Shown: positions 8,641-18,744 of the stretch, piece by piece | How the letters are laid out: every line of letters begins with the position of its first letter | Position numbering within the stretch: the first letter of the stretch is position 1 | From: Smittium culicis | Lineage: Eukaryota; Kickxellomycota; Harpellomycetes; Harpellales; Legeriomycetaceae | NCBI GenBank assembly: GCA_001970855.1 | Contig: LSSN01001039.1 | Location: 1-18,744, forward strand | Reading direction: 5' to 3' | Length of the DNA: 18,744 nucleotides | The notes under the pieces: generated by a model | What the model was told of the DNA's origin: nothing | The model's database searches: none | What the model saw: the letters and a program-made list of their open reading frames with translations, nothing else | Made by a program: the position numbers and the translations under genes

Positions 8641-10467
8641 ATATTAAAATAATAATGACTTGATATCCTTATTTGCATCGACATTTCGTTATTCTGTTAT
8701 TTTCAGTTGAGCCTTGTAACAGCTATTTTGGTCAATCATTTTATTCTACTAGTAAAGAATTTGCAATTAACTTACTTTCGTAATCGCAATAATAACCCTC
8801 AAATTACAGCCTAATGTGCCCAGTTTTATTACATTTTTTTAACTTTTATTGTTTACAGTCTCGAATTTTATTTTTCGCCATTTATATTAACTATTTAGTA
8901 AATATGTTCATTAATTAGAGTATAGGGCGCGCTATTACAAGAAAATGTTCAAAATACCAAAGCTCTAGTAAAATACATTTATCAGTTGCTGAAAATCCTC
9001 CATCCATGTGATATATAGCCAATTTCTTGGGTATATGATACTTCAAATACATGCAGATCAAGCCTTGTTGTTATTCTTGTTATTTTTTTTATATGAAGTA
9101 CTTTAAAGGGATATGTACAAACTTTTTACTCATTATTTATGAATAACCATTCATTCAATGTATATAGTTATATAAAATTTTATTCTAGTATACTCAGCAA
9201 ATTGAACAATCAGCAAACAACTTATATTGATAAGCTATTAGAACCCGCCTCCTTCTCCTCCCACCTCCGATATTTCACCTCCGAAATAATTACTTCAAAT
9301 TTTCCTATTGGTGGCTACTAATTCCACCGCTCTACGTTTGTGCAAGCTCCGCAAATACCTTGAACTGTTTTTGTTTTTTTAGAGCTTTTTAATATTTTGA
9401 TACGAGTATAACTAATTCATATATCATAAAAAAAATATCCTGATTAGATCGTAACTATTAATTGACAAAATGCATACAAATTCTTAAGTTATTGACATTG
9501 AAGCCAAAAATACACTGCTGTTTTTTTAACTTTTACTTTTACCATGATCTAAACCATGTTTAGCCTATTATTATATATTCAACCTAATAAAACCGATGCG
9601 ATAAAGTTTATTTTTTTTAAAATATATTTAATAAACAGCTATAAAATCAACTAATAAATAAATATCGAAAAATAGATATAATAACGTATTTAAGCTTTAA
9701 AAAAAATAAAAAATCTTGAGATATTTATGACCAGTATACGACTCATTAATAAAAGCCAGATTGAATAAAATACATAAAATTAGTGAAACGCATAGTTATT
9801 AAAAAAAAATATGTCTCTAAAATAAATTTATTTTGTAGAATATAGCATATAAATATTGATTTTGCTGCTCTAAAAGAAAAAAAATCAAGTTTAATATGAA
9901 AAACTTTAAAATTGCAATTTTCAAAAAAAAAATAATAATAAAGAAATATTGCGCTTATTCCCTGAATCATACTACTCTTTGTGATATAGCCTTTATTTAA
10001 ACTCACCATATTAATATTTTGATAAAATATTTTTATATCGTTGTATTTTAAACATTTTTTTATATGGGAGATTTTAAGTTAGCTTATAACTAATAACTAT
10101 ACGACTATACAACTATAAATATCTCGCTTTTACTACGCTATTTTTTGCTAAATAAACACTAAGTTGATATTTAACATATATATCATACTCAAGAATTCTC
10201 TCAATGGCAATCAAAGCCGATTACCGTTAAGAGAATTAATTTTCAAACACTGTACACCTTTACTACATATAAATTCAATTCCTGAATTACATTGCTTCAT
10301 TTACGGTTTATGAAAACTAAATATAATCATTAATATGATTATATATACCTATTGAGCACTATTTCCTGTTAAATCAATTGATTATAGAATTTTCTATATC
10401 TTTGAAAGAAAAAATATACAATACAGGAGAAATTTATAAATATGGAGCTATCTTTAATCGTTACTAA

Positions 10468-10468
<1 letters not shown>
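8641..10468. other. AT-rich stretch, one small GC-richer island
   Basis: An island at about 9240-9360 is richer in C than its surroundings. The plus-strand frame 9139-9321 starts with ATG and would give 60 residues (MNNHSFNVYSYIKFYSSIL). The minus strand also reads open across the island (RYLRSLHKRRAVELVATNRK). Neither has a recognisable family and I cannot choose between them. The minus-strand frame at 9746-10009 is Phe/Ile/Lys-rich translation of AT-rich DNA and is not called. No RNA gene was seen. Confidence 0.35.

Positions 10469-10559
<91 letters not shown>
10469..10559. repeat. (ATT)n microsatellite
   Basis: An uninterrupted run of about 30 ATT units lies in noncoding AT-rich DNA. Confidence 0.97.
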
Positions 10560-10560
<1 letters not shown>

Positions 10561-12058
10561 ATTTTTAATAAAAAAAATTGATACTAAAAGAAAACTATTT
10601 TGATTGTCGAAATAGAAATTCTAAAATAAATTTATTATCATATATCAAAAAAAATGCCTATATCATCGCAAAAAAATATCAAAGCTCCTAAATACTTGTG
10701 TTTAAAACCCTTCTATAAATTGATTCACATAATAACTTGCATAAAATTAATTAAAATATCTTAATTTGAGATTTTTTAGTAAAATTAACTTTAGATAGAT
10801 TCGAAATTTTTATTTCAATAATAAAATAAACTATTATTTTTCTATCGATTTTAATTTTAGGATATTTTAATTTCTATAGAAAAATAAAATGGCATAGAGT
10901 TTATATGAGTCCCAAAAAAAAATTTTATTAATTAAGCGAAAATTAAGAGAGTTTGGTAAGGTAAAAATATAAATATAACGAGTTAATAGTGAAATATAAT
11001 CTTACTAAATATTTTTTGAATTTTTGGAATATAATTTCACTTATTATATTATTTACATTTTAATATAAATATAATTCCAAAAACTATATAAAAATTCACA
11101 AGACTTAGTAACCAATGTAAAATTAAAAGGATAAACACATTTATACACTAAGCAAACGAGGTGTTATGAAAAATTCTCTACTGAATTCATGAATATTTTT
11201 TTATCAAAAGAAATTTTGGGAAATATTTTGTCAAAACAATAAGTAGTGATATTAAAAAAAATTCTCCTAAAGAAAAAATAACTTGGTATAAACATCAAAT
11301 TTAAATATTTTTAAACTTTTATTTTAATACTTTAAACTGAAAAATATATTACAGAATAAAAAAGTTCTTATGTCAAATAATTACGATTTCTGATCCGAAA
11401 AAAAATTTCTCGAAAATTTCTAGGCAAAAAAAAACTCACAGAGACCCATAACCTGCGTAACTTTATCATAATACGAGGCTTTATTTATGTGAAGATTTAC
11501 AGTCTGTAAAAGTGAAAAATTCAATTAATCGAAGACAAATTATTGGAAATAAATCGCTAAATTCCTTGGATTAGGCAAATTTTATCACCTTTGCAAAAAA
11601 AACGAAATAAAATTGATATAAAATCATATAAATCCTCTTTAAAAACTAAACGAGATGTAGATTTATAAATAAATGCCTTAAAATTATGAAATATATTGCT
11701 CCTAGGAATAAATACCAAATTAAAGAATTTAGAAAAAGTTAAACTTTTATGTATTATACCTTAATTAAAGAACAGTAGTCATAAAAATAATAAAACTTTA
11801 ATAATATTCGAGTAAATTAATATTACACATAATAATAATGGATTAAAGTAAATTTTTAAAAAAATAAGGTATATTTACATAAAAAGCACAAGCTTTCTTA
11901 ACTACAGCTCTATAAAAGTTTTTTTATTTTTGGTTTAATAAGTGTTTTGATAAAATATTATAATGTAAAAATAGATGCTGCTTATTCAAAATTAGTCTAA
12001 TACAAAAAATTTTACATATTATCTAGAATATTTGGTATATAATAATATTATTTAACGA
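10560..12058. other. Very AT-rich stretch with no gene seen
   Basis: No frame with coding character and no RNA gene was recognised. An imperfect inverted repeat is present around 11018-11088 (TTTTTGGAATATAATTT against AAATATAATTCCAAAAA). Confidence 0.5.
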
Positions 12059-12223
12059 TTAGTATCTATACGCACTCGCATATATATATATATATGTGTG
12101 TGTGTGTTTTTCCTGCTCCAGAGACGACTTTCTCCGCAAAACTGTACGCTTCTTGGAACTATCAGTCTCTTCGAATGCTTTGGAAGAATCAGTGAGCTCT
12201 TTTTTAACGCTTTCTTTATCCAT
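12059..12223 (-). CDS. Candidate short coding exon, unknown
   Basis: On the minus strand an ATG at 12223 opens a 54-codon frame starting MDKESVKKELTDSSKAFEET and continuing Lys/Arg/Ser/Glu-rich to about residue 39. The last 15 residues are translation of the CA/TA microsatellite and are unlikely to be real. The first 38 codons use more G and C than the surrounding DNA and look like a genuine charged, probably disordered or coiled region. No splice donor is evident before the repeat, and no continuing exon is visible downstream. It could be the 5' piece of a gene broken by microsatellite growth. The opposite strand is also open over part of this stretch, so the call is tentative. A MITE ends 49 bp upstream... 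in the minus-strand sense its near boundary is at 12272. Confidence 0.3.
   Translation of the reverse strand: MDKESVKKELTDSSKAFEETDSSKKRTVLRRKSSLEQEKHTHTYIYIYASAYRY
12080..12107. repeat. (TA)n(TG)n compound microsatellite
   Basis: About eight TA units run directly into about six TG units, at the end of the candidate minus-strand exon. Confidence 0.95.
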
Positions 12224-12271
12224 AATAAATTCAATTTTTTGTTTATATTTTAGATTATATGATTTTTTTTG

Positions 12272-12467
12272 TTAACCCTTTCCCGTCAAACACTCTTTAT
12301 AAAAGCGAATTTATTGATTCGATAGTCATTTATAAGATTCTTTATTATTTCTTTTATTATGAATTATACCAATATATCTTAAGGCCTCGGAATTAATTGG
12401 TTTTTATTGAACGCGGTTGGCTATATTTGGTCATCCAAAAACGGCCTACCGCGCAGGAAAGGGTTAA
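12272..12467 (+). mobile_element. piggyBac-type MITE, family 1, copy 9 (best preserved)
   Basis: TTAACCCTTTCCCGTCAAAC at the left and GCGCAGGAAAGGGTTAA at the right give a 196-bp unit with TTAA at each end and an inverted repeat of about 12 bp (TTAACCCTTTCC). Because both ends are intact this copy is the best reference for the family. It contains the CTTAAGGCCTCGGAATTA segment whose TTAA received the family 2 insertion in copy 3. No coding capacity. Confidence 0.85.
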
Positions 12468-14003
12468 TTTATAATTTGGGGTTTTTTTTGGGGTTTTAAT
12501 AAATAAATTTTGTTTGTACTAAAATAAAATTGAATGATATAAAATAAAGTTTGGTTGAGTTTATATTAAATTTTGAGTAATTTATTTGTTATAATAACGA
12601 GGTTTAATATAATTCGTAAAATTATTAAATTTTGACTAGATAATAAATTTTTAATGAATTCTTTTTGATTAAAATATGATACTTTTTTCTCTAATCATCA
12701 GAATAGTATGAATATTTACTATTTTATTTTTTTTTTACGTTTTGATATTTTTGATCCTAGTATTCTATTAGCTATTTTTCATATATCACTATAATTTTAA
12801 GTATAAATGATTTGGTTTTGGTTTATATATGATCTGCACATTGTTTGTTAGCAGTATAATTTTTATATAAAGTTTATTTCTAATATTTTTTAGACATTAA
12901 TTGAAAATTCACCAGTTAAAATTTATCTAATTTAAAATAAGCTCAAAGTATACTTTATTATTATCTTTTTTTATTATTAATAATGCCAAGATCTACAAGT
13001 TAGTACTATTTTGAGTTTCATCTGTAAGTTCTTGTTCATAACTTCCACATATATATAGCATATAATTAGATTCATGACCACATTTCTGGTCCAATAAAAG
13101 TTAATGAAGATTATATTATCAAGATTAACTGAAAAATATTACTTTTTGGAGATTATATAATTCATAAATTGCTCTTTATATTATTAAAATCTGTTATTAA
13201 TTCATCCAAAACTTCTTTTCTAAGTTAAATAGACTCATAAATATCCTTTATTTTTTTTCAAATATTATGCGATTATCAACTGAAAAGATATCAATTTGAT
13301 GCTAAATTTAATTCTTCCAGTGATAAAATCACCTCAAATAAATATTACGAATTTTCGAGTAGTTTTAAATTTCTTGAGACCATTAGATTTCACTATGATG
13401 TACTTGGTTATTCAGTAAAGTACTTTATATTTTTTTGAAATATATATTTAGATATAAAAATAGAGTAATATAATAATATTCCTTGAATGTATCTGTCTTG
13501 ATGTTATCAACACAGTATTAATTATGAGATCTCATAAACGGTAAAATCAGCCAAAAATTCCAAAATTGATTAACCATTTAATAATTTTAAGCAGCTTAGG
13601 AGCTGGAATTAAATAATTTATTGATTTTATTACGATTTACTGCATAAAATTCTGTGTTTTGGTGATAGTTGTGATAGATTTAAGTATATTTTAAATTTAT
13701 TTCTGTTATTGAATTATAATTATTATTCAAATATAAATAATTATTGAGTAAAATATAATTTAGTAACCTATAACGATAAATTTTTTACCTTGAAATTCTT
13801 TTAAAAATTTTCTCGTATAATACTACAAGCTCTTGATTTTTATTCAATTTCTTATAGTTTTTTTTCGAACTACACTGACTTTCAAATAATATTATTAAAA
13901 ATTAATTAGATGAATTTATATTGTAATATATTATTAAATTAAATTAAATTAAATTTTTATATTTATTTAATCCTGAATTAATTTCTAAGATTCTTTAATT
14001 ATA
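12468..14003. other. AT-rich stretch with no gene seen
   Basis: I see only AT-rich sequence with short homopolymers and a short AAATTAAATTAAATTAAATT run near 13936-13955. No frame with coding composition, RNA gene or element terminus was recognised. Confidence 0.5.
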
Positions 14004-14394
14004 TTAGAAAAATCTAGGCTGTTCATCGGGACCGAATTCCCTCTCAGCAATTTTTTTAATGCCTTCCACGCCACATTCCACTTTGTAAATAGAATTAAAT
14101 ATAATTTGATAAGATTAAGATTTAAAAAATAAAAAATAAAGCTATAAAATCATCGGTATCGTTCCCGTGATATAATCAGCCATTTCTAAAGCTGCATTTC
14201 GCGCTTTTAAGACAAAAATTCCAAAAAAAGTACCTGATAAAATATATAAACTCTAATTTCCGTATAACATGAAAAATAAATTCAAAAAAGGTAAAACAGA
14301 ACAAAAACTGGGATATGAAGCTCTTATAATCCAAGCTAAAAAGCTGTATTGAGCTTTTGAAAACTCGCAACTAATTTTCAATCATACTATCCAT
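14004..14394 (-). CDS. Cryptic small minus-strand gene or pseudogene, unknown
   Basis: Two GC-richer minus-strand blocks in the same frame look coding. The block at 14142-14252 reads SGTFFGIFVLKARNAALEMA then DYITGTIPMIL and a stop. The block at 14004-14090 reads YKVECGVEGIKKIAEREFGP then DEQPRFF and a stop. Between them are about 50 bp of AT-rich DNA with two in-frame stops. Upstream, ATGGATA at 14394-14388 is followed by a GTATGA donor, and TTTATCAG at about 14241-14234 is an acceptor; splicing gives MDSTFFGIF in phase. Between the two blocks there is no GT donor, so either an unusual intron removes the stops or the gene is broken. I do not recognise the protein. It would be about 50-65 residues with a short hydrophobic start. 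Confidence 0.4.
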
Positions 14395-14431
14395 TCTGAG
14401 ATCTCTACACCTGAAATTTTATATACCACAG

Positions 14432-15235
14432 ATGGTAATTCCTACTGTTATGGCTTTTGGGATCTCAGAACCGAGAACCAATAGTGGATTTTCAACCATG
14501 ACTGCGCACATAAACATGAATCACAATATTTATCTTCAATTAATAATAGATACCCCGCACCAAACGGGGAGTTTTTTTAAATCGAATGAAATTAACAAAA
14601 TCATTAAGCTCAGCACCAAGGCAGAAAAGGATAAAAATTATTTTCCAAAGCCGAGGAGTATTTCCTTGATCTCGCAATGATTGGAACATACATATAAGAT
14701 GTATCAAAAGGATTCATAAATATCATTTAGATGACAGAGCCAGAGATTAAGCTCTATGTTGAAGAGTTCAGAAGCAGCTCCAAAGATATCTTCAGACTTG
14801 TTCTTCACTACGGACAAAAGTTTAATAGTTAAAGAAGAGCATCTATATTCCAGATTTTAGAATATGAAAAAGGTATCTTTACTACAGACCCTGTATCAGA
14901 TATCCTAATAGCATGAAAAAAATGGAAATTACAAGACATTAAAACTGAATCGACAAAATTCTTAGACAAACACTTTACACCAAGACTAGAAATAGCTATT
15001 CGCGCCAATTACACAACCTTTATCAGCCTAGGCGAGGAAACCATAACTAACGGGAGAGTAGCCAATTTAGATGGTGAATTATCTCAAAATGAAGCCAAAC
15101 CAGCCAAAACAGCAACTATATAAGTAGCCAACGAAACTGAATCCAGTAAAACTCTAACCAGAAGCCAAATTCGAACCAAGGTAATAACTCGAGTAACCAT
15201 CAGAGGTTTCAGAGTGGATCGGGTGGAATTCTGTA
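14432..15235 (+). pseudogene. DIRS element ORF1 (gag-like) remnant
   Basis: A frame from ATG 14432 to 14680 (MVIPTVMAFGISEPRTNSGF at its start) may be the beginning, though it could also be flank. Charged, helical-looking pieces follow in several frames: FTPRLEIAIRANYTTFISLG at about 14978-15037, then a Gln/Asn/Ser/Gly-rich tail QKPNSNQGNNSSNHQRFQSG at about 15162-15221. Such tails close the ORF1 of many DIRS elements just before the RT frame. Assignment rests on position and composition; there is no catalytic motif to confirm it. Confidence 0.5.
14551..14578 (+). repeat. Short GC hairpin followed by T tract
   Basis: CCCCG at 14553-14557 pairs with CGGGG at 14565-14569 around a 7-base loop, followed after AG by seven T. 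It has the shape of a simple terminator but lies at the start of the retrotransposon. No function is assigned. Confidence 0.4.
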
Positions 15236-15240
15236 AGTTC

Positions 15241-15650
15241 AGGTCTATACGGAAAATACTAATATCATATAATACAATCGAAATAGGTTAGAATACGATT
15301 GGCGGACCATTACCACAGGAGTAATTATTTCGAAAAAACAAAAAAATTTAAAAAACACATAAAATGAATCCCGAAACCTAGGAAAAATATTTAGAAGACT
15401 TTTAGTTACGGGCGGTCGGCGCATAGGTCAGGAAAATATCTTTTCACCGAAATTCACCGAAATTAACTAATACTTCGAGAAAACAGAAAAATTTTTATGC
15501 ACAAAATCGACTAAAAAACTAGCAACCAATTTTCTGAAGGTTCAGAAACAAATTTCCTAGAAGAATAAAAAAAATTTCAAAAATTTTAGCCATCGATCGT
15601 AAAATTTCACTAACCGCAGTTTATTCTTTATCGTCTCTCAATCAGGCTCA
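15241..15650 (+). other. ORF1-RT junction of the DIRS element, degraded
   Basis: No frame stays open. The short reading VTGGRRIGQENIF near 15406-15444 resembles the GGR(L/I)..F motif that often opens the RT polyprotein of DIRS elements, but this is weak. A duplicated ATTCACCGAAATT-like unit occurs near 15446-15466. Confidence 0.35.
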
Positions 15651-15655
15651 AACAG

Positions 15656-16528
15656 TTGATAAAACACATAAAAAACCAGTTGTTAATCAATATATTGAAA
15701 ATTTTGTACAAAATCATATTTATACATCAATCACTCCCTACTTCAAAGAAAATTTACAATCTTCCAGTGACTCACCGTCATGTTATCAGATTGATAGTCC
15801 AGAAATATTTGGATTTAGGGACAATCAGAGTAGCCTTGAACACAAACTAAACATTTTTCCAACTAATATTTGGGAAAGAAGAACCTTTGATGATGCGCCC
15901 GTTGTTCGTTATGACGAATATCAACATAAAATTCATAATTAAAAGTTTCAATATGGAAGATGTTATGTCTCTGAGAGACATGATATTACATGAGGATTTT
16001 TTCTCAAATCTGGATATAAAACCTGCATATCACTATGTTACATTATATCAATATTTGGCTAAAATCTACCACTTCATGTGAAAATAAACGATTTACGAGT
16101 TCCTAACGCTGCCATTTGGGCTAAAAACGGCACTCAGAGTGCTCACCAAATCTATGAAAACTGCAAACGGGCTACTCGTATTGATCATACTACGCTTATT
16201 TTTTTACATATATGACATGCAATATCCGGTGCGTCACCGATTGAATGTCAGAGACACAATTCGATAGCTCCAAAGAAAATGGAGAAACTTGGATTCACTA
16301 TTTATCTCGAAAAATCAATTGCTACTCCGAGAAACCGCCAGATATTTCTATAATTAGTGTTCGACACCCTGAAAATTCCGATAAATTTGACGTGAGAAAG
16401 AATAAAGAAGATCAGAAATGAATCCAGAAAATCCATACACCGTCAGGTAACAATGAGACAAGCAATAGGATTAAACGGCCTGTTTTCAACAGCTGAAGTT
16501 GCGATAGTGCCTGCAGAAATTAAGTAAA
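15656..16528 (+). pseudogene. DIRS reverse transcriptase remnant
   Basis: One frame covers 15656 to 16264 with stops at 15848, 16079 and 16085; a second frame continues at about 16267 to 16527 with stops at 16351 and 16393. Readable motifs in order: KYLDLGTIRVALNTN; RPLFVMTNINIKFIIKSFNM then EDVMSLRDMI; FFSNLDIKPAYHYV, with the first catalytic Asp at 16013-16015; YEFLTLPFGLKTALRVLTKS; LFFYIYDM at 16199-16219; KLGFTIYLEKSIATPRN; AIGLNGLFSTAEVAIVPAEI. These are the fingers, palm and thumb motifs of DIRS-type RT, including the FKMED-like SFNMED. The catalytic YxDD box reads YIYD, so its first Asp (codon at 16211-16213) is replaced by Tyr. Confidence 0.85.
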
Positions 16529-16604
16529 TAAAACTTCAAATAACATAATAAACGCCATAAAGAAGCACAAGTACAGTTACAGCGCGTCTTTCCCACTCTT
16601 ATAA

Positions 16605-17320
16605 TTGAATATGAGAGATATTAAGTGGTGGGAAACCAGATTGTACCATTGGAATTCGTCGCCACTGATTCTGAAACCCTCAAATCCAAACTCACCTGTA
16701 TTTTCTACAACGGGCACTTTTATATCAGGTAGGCGAATGAAAAGCAACTTTATGTTCCTGTCAGAGGTTTGTAGTGAGAAGACTCAATCAAAATCATAAA
16801 ATTATTAAGAAGCAGTCACCCTGAACATGACCTGAGTCTAAATTCTGATCTCTGTAAAAATTAAAAAGTGATAATATAAACAGGCAACCTGATTTAAATA
16901 GCTATTTTCATGAACTGAGGAACGACTTCAAATCAAAAGCTGTTAATTCTTGCAAAGAAATGTTTGGAAATCCCCATAAAGAATAAAATCAGGGTATAAA
17001 TAGTCCATATAGTCGAATAAGAGAATATACTAAGGATTTGCTATAAATAAATTCCTAAAAACTGTGTGAATAGAGGCTTCCCACGCACTTTTTAAACTCA
17101 AAAAACAGAAATTTGGGTCCTCTGATGATCGATTTATAAGATTTAGCGGAAAACAGACAACTAAAAAGATGTTATTCTCAAATAAAAGATCCAAATTCAA
17201 TATTTATGAATGCTCCTATCAATCCTTGGCCGAAATACGGGGCTTATACAAACCCAAACCACTCTTACTATTCCTAAGTCTGCGACAAGTAGCGATTGGA
17301 AGTAAACATATGATAATTAT
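16605..17320 (+). pseudogene. DIRS RNase H and downstream region, remnant
   Basis: The frame at 16605-16799 reads RDIKWWETRLYHWNSSPLIL, the usual W-W..L..WN link between RT and RNase H in DIRS elements. The next pieces, in changing frames, are INRQPDLNS near 16876, ILAKKCLEIPIKNKIRV followed by a stop and IVHIVE near 16948-17030 (the end of RNase H, normally HI.G..N..AD), FGSSDDRFIRF near 17113, and INPWPKYGAYTNPNHSYYS near 17218-17275. The last resembles the W...AYTNPP motif that precedes the recombinase in many DIRS polyproteins. MIIIAPNWKAQQ near 17311 belongs to the same block (P.W..Q.W). The RNase H active-site Asp region is not readable. Confidence 0.65.
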
Positions 17321-17329
17321 AGCACCGAA

Positions 17330-18325
17330 TTGGAAAGCTCAACAATGATACCCATTATTACTGAGAATTGCTGTATGCTCCCAAATGATAATACTGACGG
17401 CATACCATCAGTGGGAAATTTACAGGTGGAAAATACCAGGGAAAGCCGCCAAAAATTATTCACCTCTCCCTCGCAGCTGGAAAATGAATCTATTATGCTA
17501 GCTATTAAGCGAAATTATGTTTCATGTCTAAAGATTATTATTTTATATCTTATGGAAATAAAATAGATCATAAAATATATGATTAAGTAAGTCTAGAAAA
17601 CTACCTTTCATCAATGAAATTAAATCCATGATCAGTATTGATCCATGCTATTCGAACCCAGAATACTGGAGAACACTGTATTCAATGATCAGCCCAATAA
17701 TTTCAGACAAATATATTAGTAAACTATTGAAAAAGCTAAAATATAGGGTATAAAAAAACCCCCCAATCAATTTTCTACATTTATTATTGAGTAATTGCTT
17801 ATTTTTTATTAATAAATGGGGCAACAAAGAGGATATAAATTTAAAATTTTTAGCCAAAAAAGCAGCTACTCCCCTCGAATTTTTAACTTCTTGTAGGTCC
17901 AGAGGTGAATTACAACGAATTCAACGCTCAAAAATTAAGAAATCTGAAGACGTAAAATCACAGTACATCTGGTTTCAAAAAATTAAGGATGAAGAACCAA
18001 AAATAATTTTGATTGCACTTTTAATGAAAAAATAAAATATTTTTCATTCAAAACTCTAGAATTATATTTAAAGTTGACTGAAAGTTATGGTATTTATGAT
18101 TATATAAATAATAAGAATTTTTTATTTACTCCTAACAAAAAGTCAGGATCAAAAGTTAAAATTGCAAATTTGTTCAATTCATCCTTATTTTCTATTGGAT
18201 CTAATAATTATGTTCATAGTACAAGAGAAGTCTCAACTACAAAATCGTTTTTATCCGGTTATGAAATCGAAAAAATATTATTCCAAGCAGATCAGAGTAG
18301 TGAAAACACCTTCAATAAATATTAA
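17330..18325 (+). pseudogene. DIRS tyrosine recombinase remnant
   Basis: The N-terminal part (17330-17780) is poorly readable. The catalytic core lies in two frames. At 17787-18035, KFLAKKAATPLEFLTSCRSR then GELQRIQRSKIKKSE carries the first conserved Arg of the R-H-x-x-R-Y set in the usual CR.R..L.RI context (CRSR at 17892-17903). At 18074-18325, YVHSTREVSTTKSFLSGYEI carries His-x-x-Arg (His 18215-18217, Arg 18224-18226), followed by EKILFQADQSSENTFNKY and TAA at 18323-18325. In the family the last segment ends TF..(F/H)Y with the nucleophile Tyr. By that alignment the Tyr position is the stop. A frame change separates the two halves at about 18036-18073. Confidence 0.8.
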
Positions 18326-18380
18326 TTCAAACCAAATAATAATAGGAAAATTCCTCAATCTGAAACCTTGTTAGTTATCA

Positions 18381-18510
18381 AAATACCAACATACTAATTA
18401 TTAAGGTGGCTTTCGGTTCGTAAAAAAATTGGCCTCCCTTCACTTTCCTAAATGAAAATAGCCTCGTAGCCTTAGCAACTTTAGAAATGACTGGTTATAT
18501 CATGGATTCT
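18381..18510. other. Stretch between retrotransposon and triplet repeat
   Basis: This is slightly GC-richer sequence (GGTGGCTTTCGGTTCG, then TTGGCCTCCCTTCACTTTCC) with no long frame. It may hold the 3' end of the DIRS element or unique flank. No terminal repeat was found to decide. Confidence 0.35.

Positions 18511-18744
<234 letters not shown>

Larger units (their letters stand above)
14432..18380 (+). mobile_element. Decayed DIRS-type (tyrosine recombinase) retrotransposon
   Basis: Across about 4 kb of the plus strand, fragments in shifting frames give the domain order gag-like tail, reverse transcriptase, RNase H, then tyrosine recombinase. That order, with a recombinase in place of an integrase, defines DIRS-type elements. 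No long terminal repeat or inverted terminus was identified, so both boundaries are approximate. Stops and frame changes are numerous and key catalytic residues are altered, so the copy cannot be autonomous. The region is somewhat richer in G and C than the flanks, as expected of a former coding sequence. Short plus-strand frames inside it are pieces of these domains, not separate genes. Confidence 0.8.

Noticed and set aside
9746..10009. Minus-strand frame of 87 codons
   Set aside because: Phe/Ile/Lys/Tyr-dominated translation of very AT-rich DNA with no recognisable feature.
14176..14370. Minus-strand frame of 64 codons
   Set aside because: It covers the same DNA as the better-supported frame at 14142-14252 but in another frame, with Phe-rich AT-biased content.
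14551..14578. Rho-independent terminator
   Set aside because: The hairpin plus T tract has the right shape, but the window is eukaryotic and the site lies inside a retrotransposon with no upstream bacterial gene.
17648..17675. tRNA T-arm-like GTTCGAATAG (minus strand)
   Set aside because: No acceptor stem, D-arm or anticodon arm could be fitted, and it lies inside the recombinase remnant.

Overview
The window looks like a low-GC eukaryotic, most likely fungal, nuclear contig. It has one intact open frame with the architecture of a fungal Kre9/Knh1-type cell-surface protein. Intron signals include a perfect TACTAAC. Gene density is very low, simple repeats are long and mobile-element debris is heavy. 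There is no bacterial gene organisation. An early-diverging fungus would fit the DIRS-type retrotransposon and the AT-rich repeats, but that placement is inference.

Layout. Bases 1-500 are a markedly GC-richer block, preceded by a motif that recurs in diverged form near 1319. Bases 1.8-5.1 kb hold a cluster of short TTAA-flanked inverted-repeat elements, a piggyBac-type MITE family with a full length of about 195 bp; one more copy lies at 12272-12467. One copy is interrupted by a second, unrelated TTAA-flanked MITE of 92 bp. The only long protein-coding frame is at 6984/7031-8392 (+). It encodes a Kre9-like domain, a Ser/Thr-rich stalk, one membrane span and a long cytoplasmic tail. It has no usable ATG in its own frame and needs a 5' exon. 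A coding-looking block at 6434-6739 in the same frame may be an upstream exon or decayed N-terminus.

Bases 8.4-14 kb are mostly featureless AT-rich DNA. They contain an ATT microsatellite, an AT/GT microsatellite, a short candidate minus-strand exon at 12059-12223 and a cryptic small minus-strand gene at about 14004-14394. From about 14.4 to 18.4 kb (+) lies a heavily decayed retrotransposon. Its parts occur in order across several frames: gag-like tail, reverse transcriptase, RNase H, and a tyrosine recombinase with its Arg and His-x-x-Arg motifs. This order identifies a DIRS-type element. One catalytic RT Asp is replaced by Tyr, and a stop occupies the position expected for the recombinase Tyr. 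The window ends inside a pure ATG/GAT triplet repeat of 234 bp.

The genes form no pathway. The main content is one cell-surface protein gene in a mobile-element graveyard with two TTAA-specific MITE families and one YR retrotransposon.
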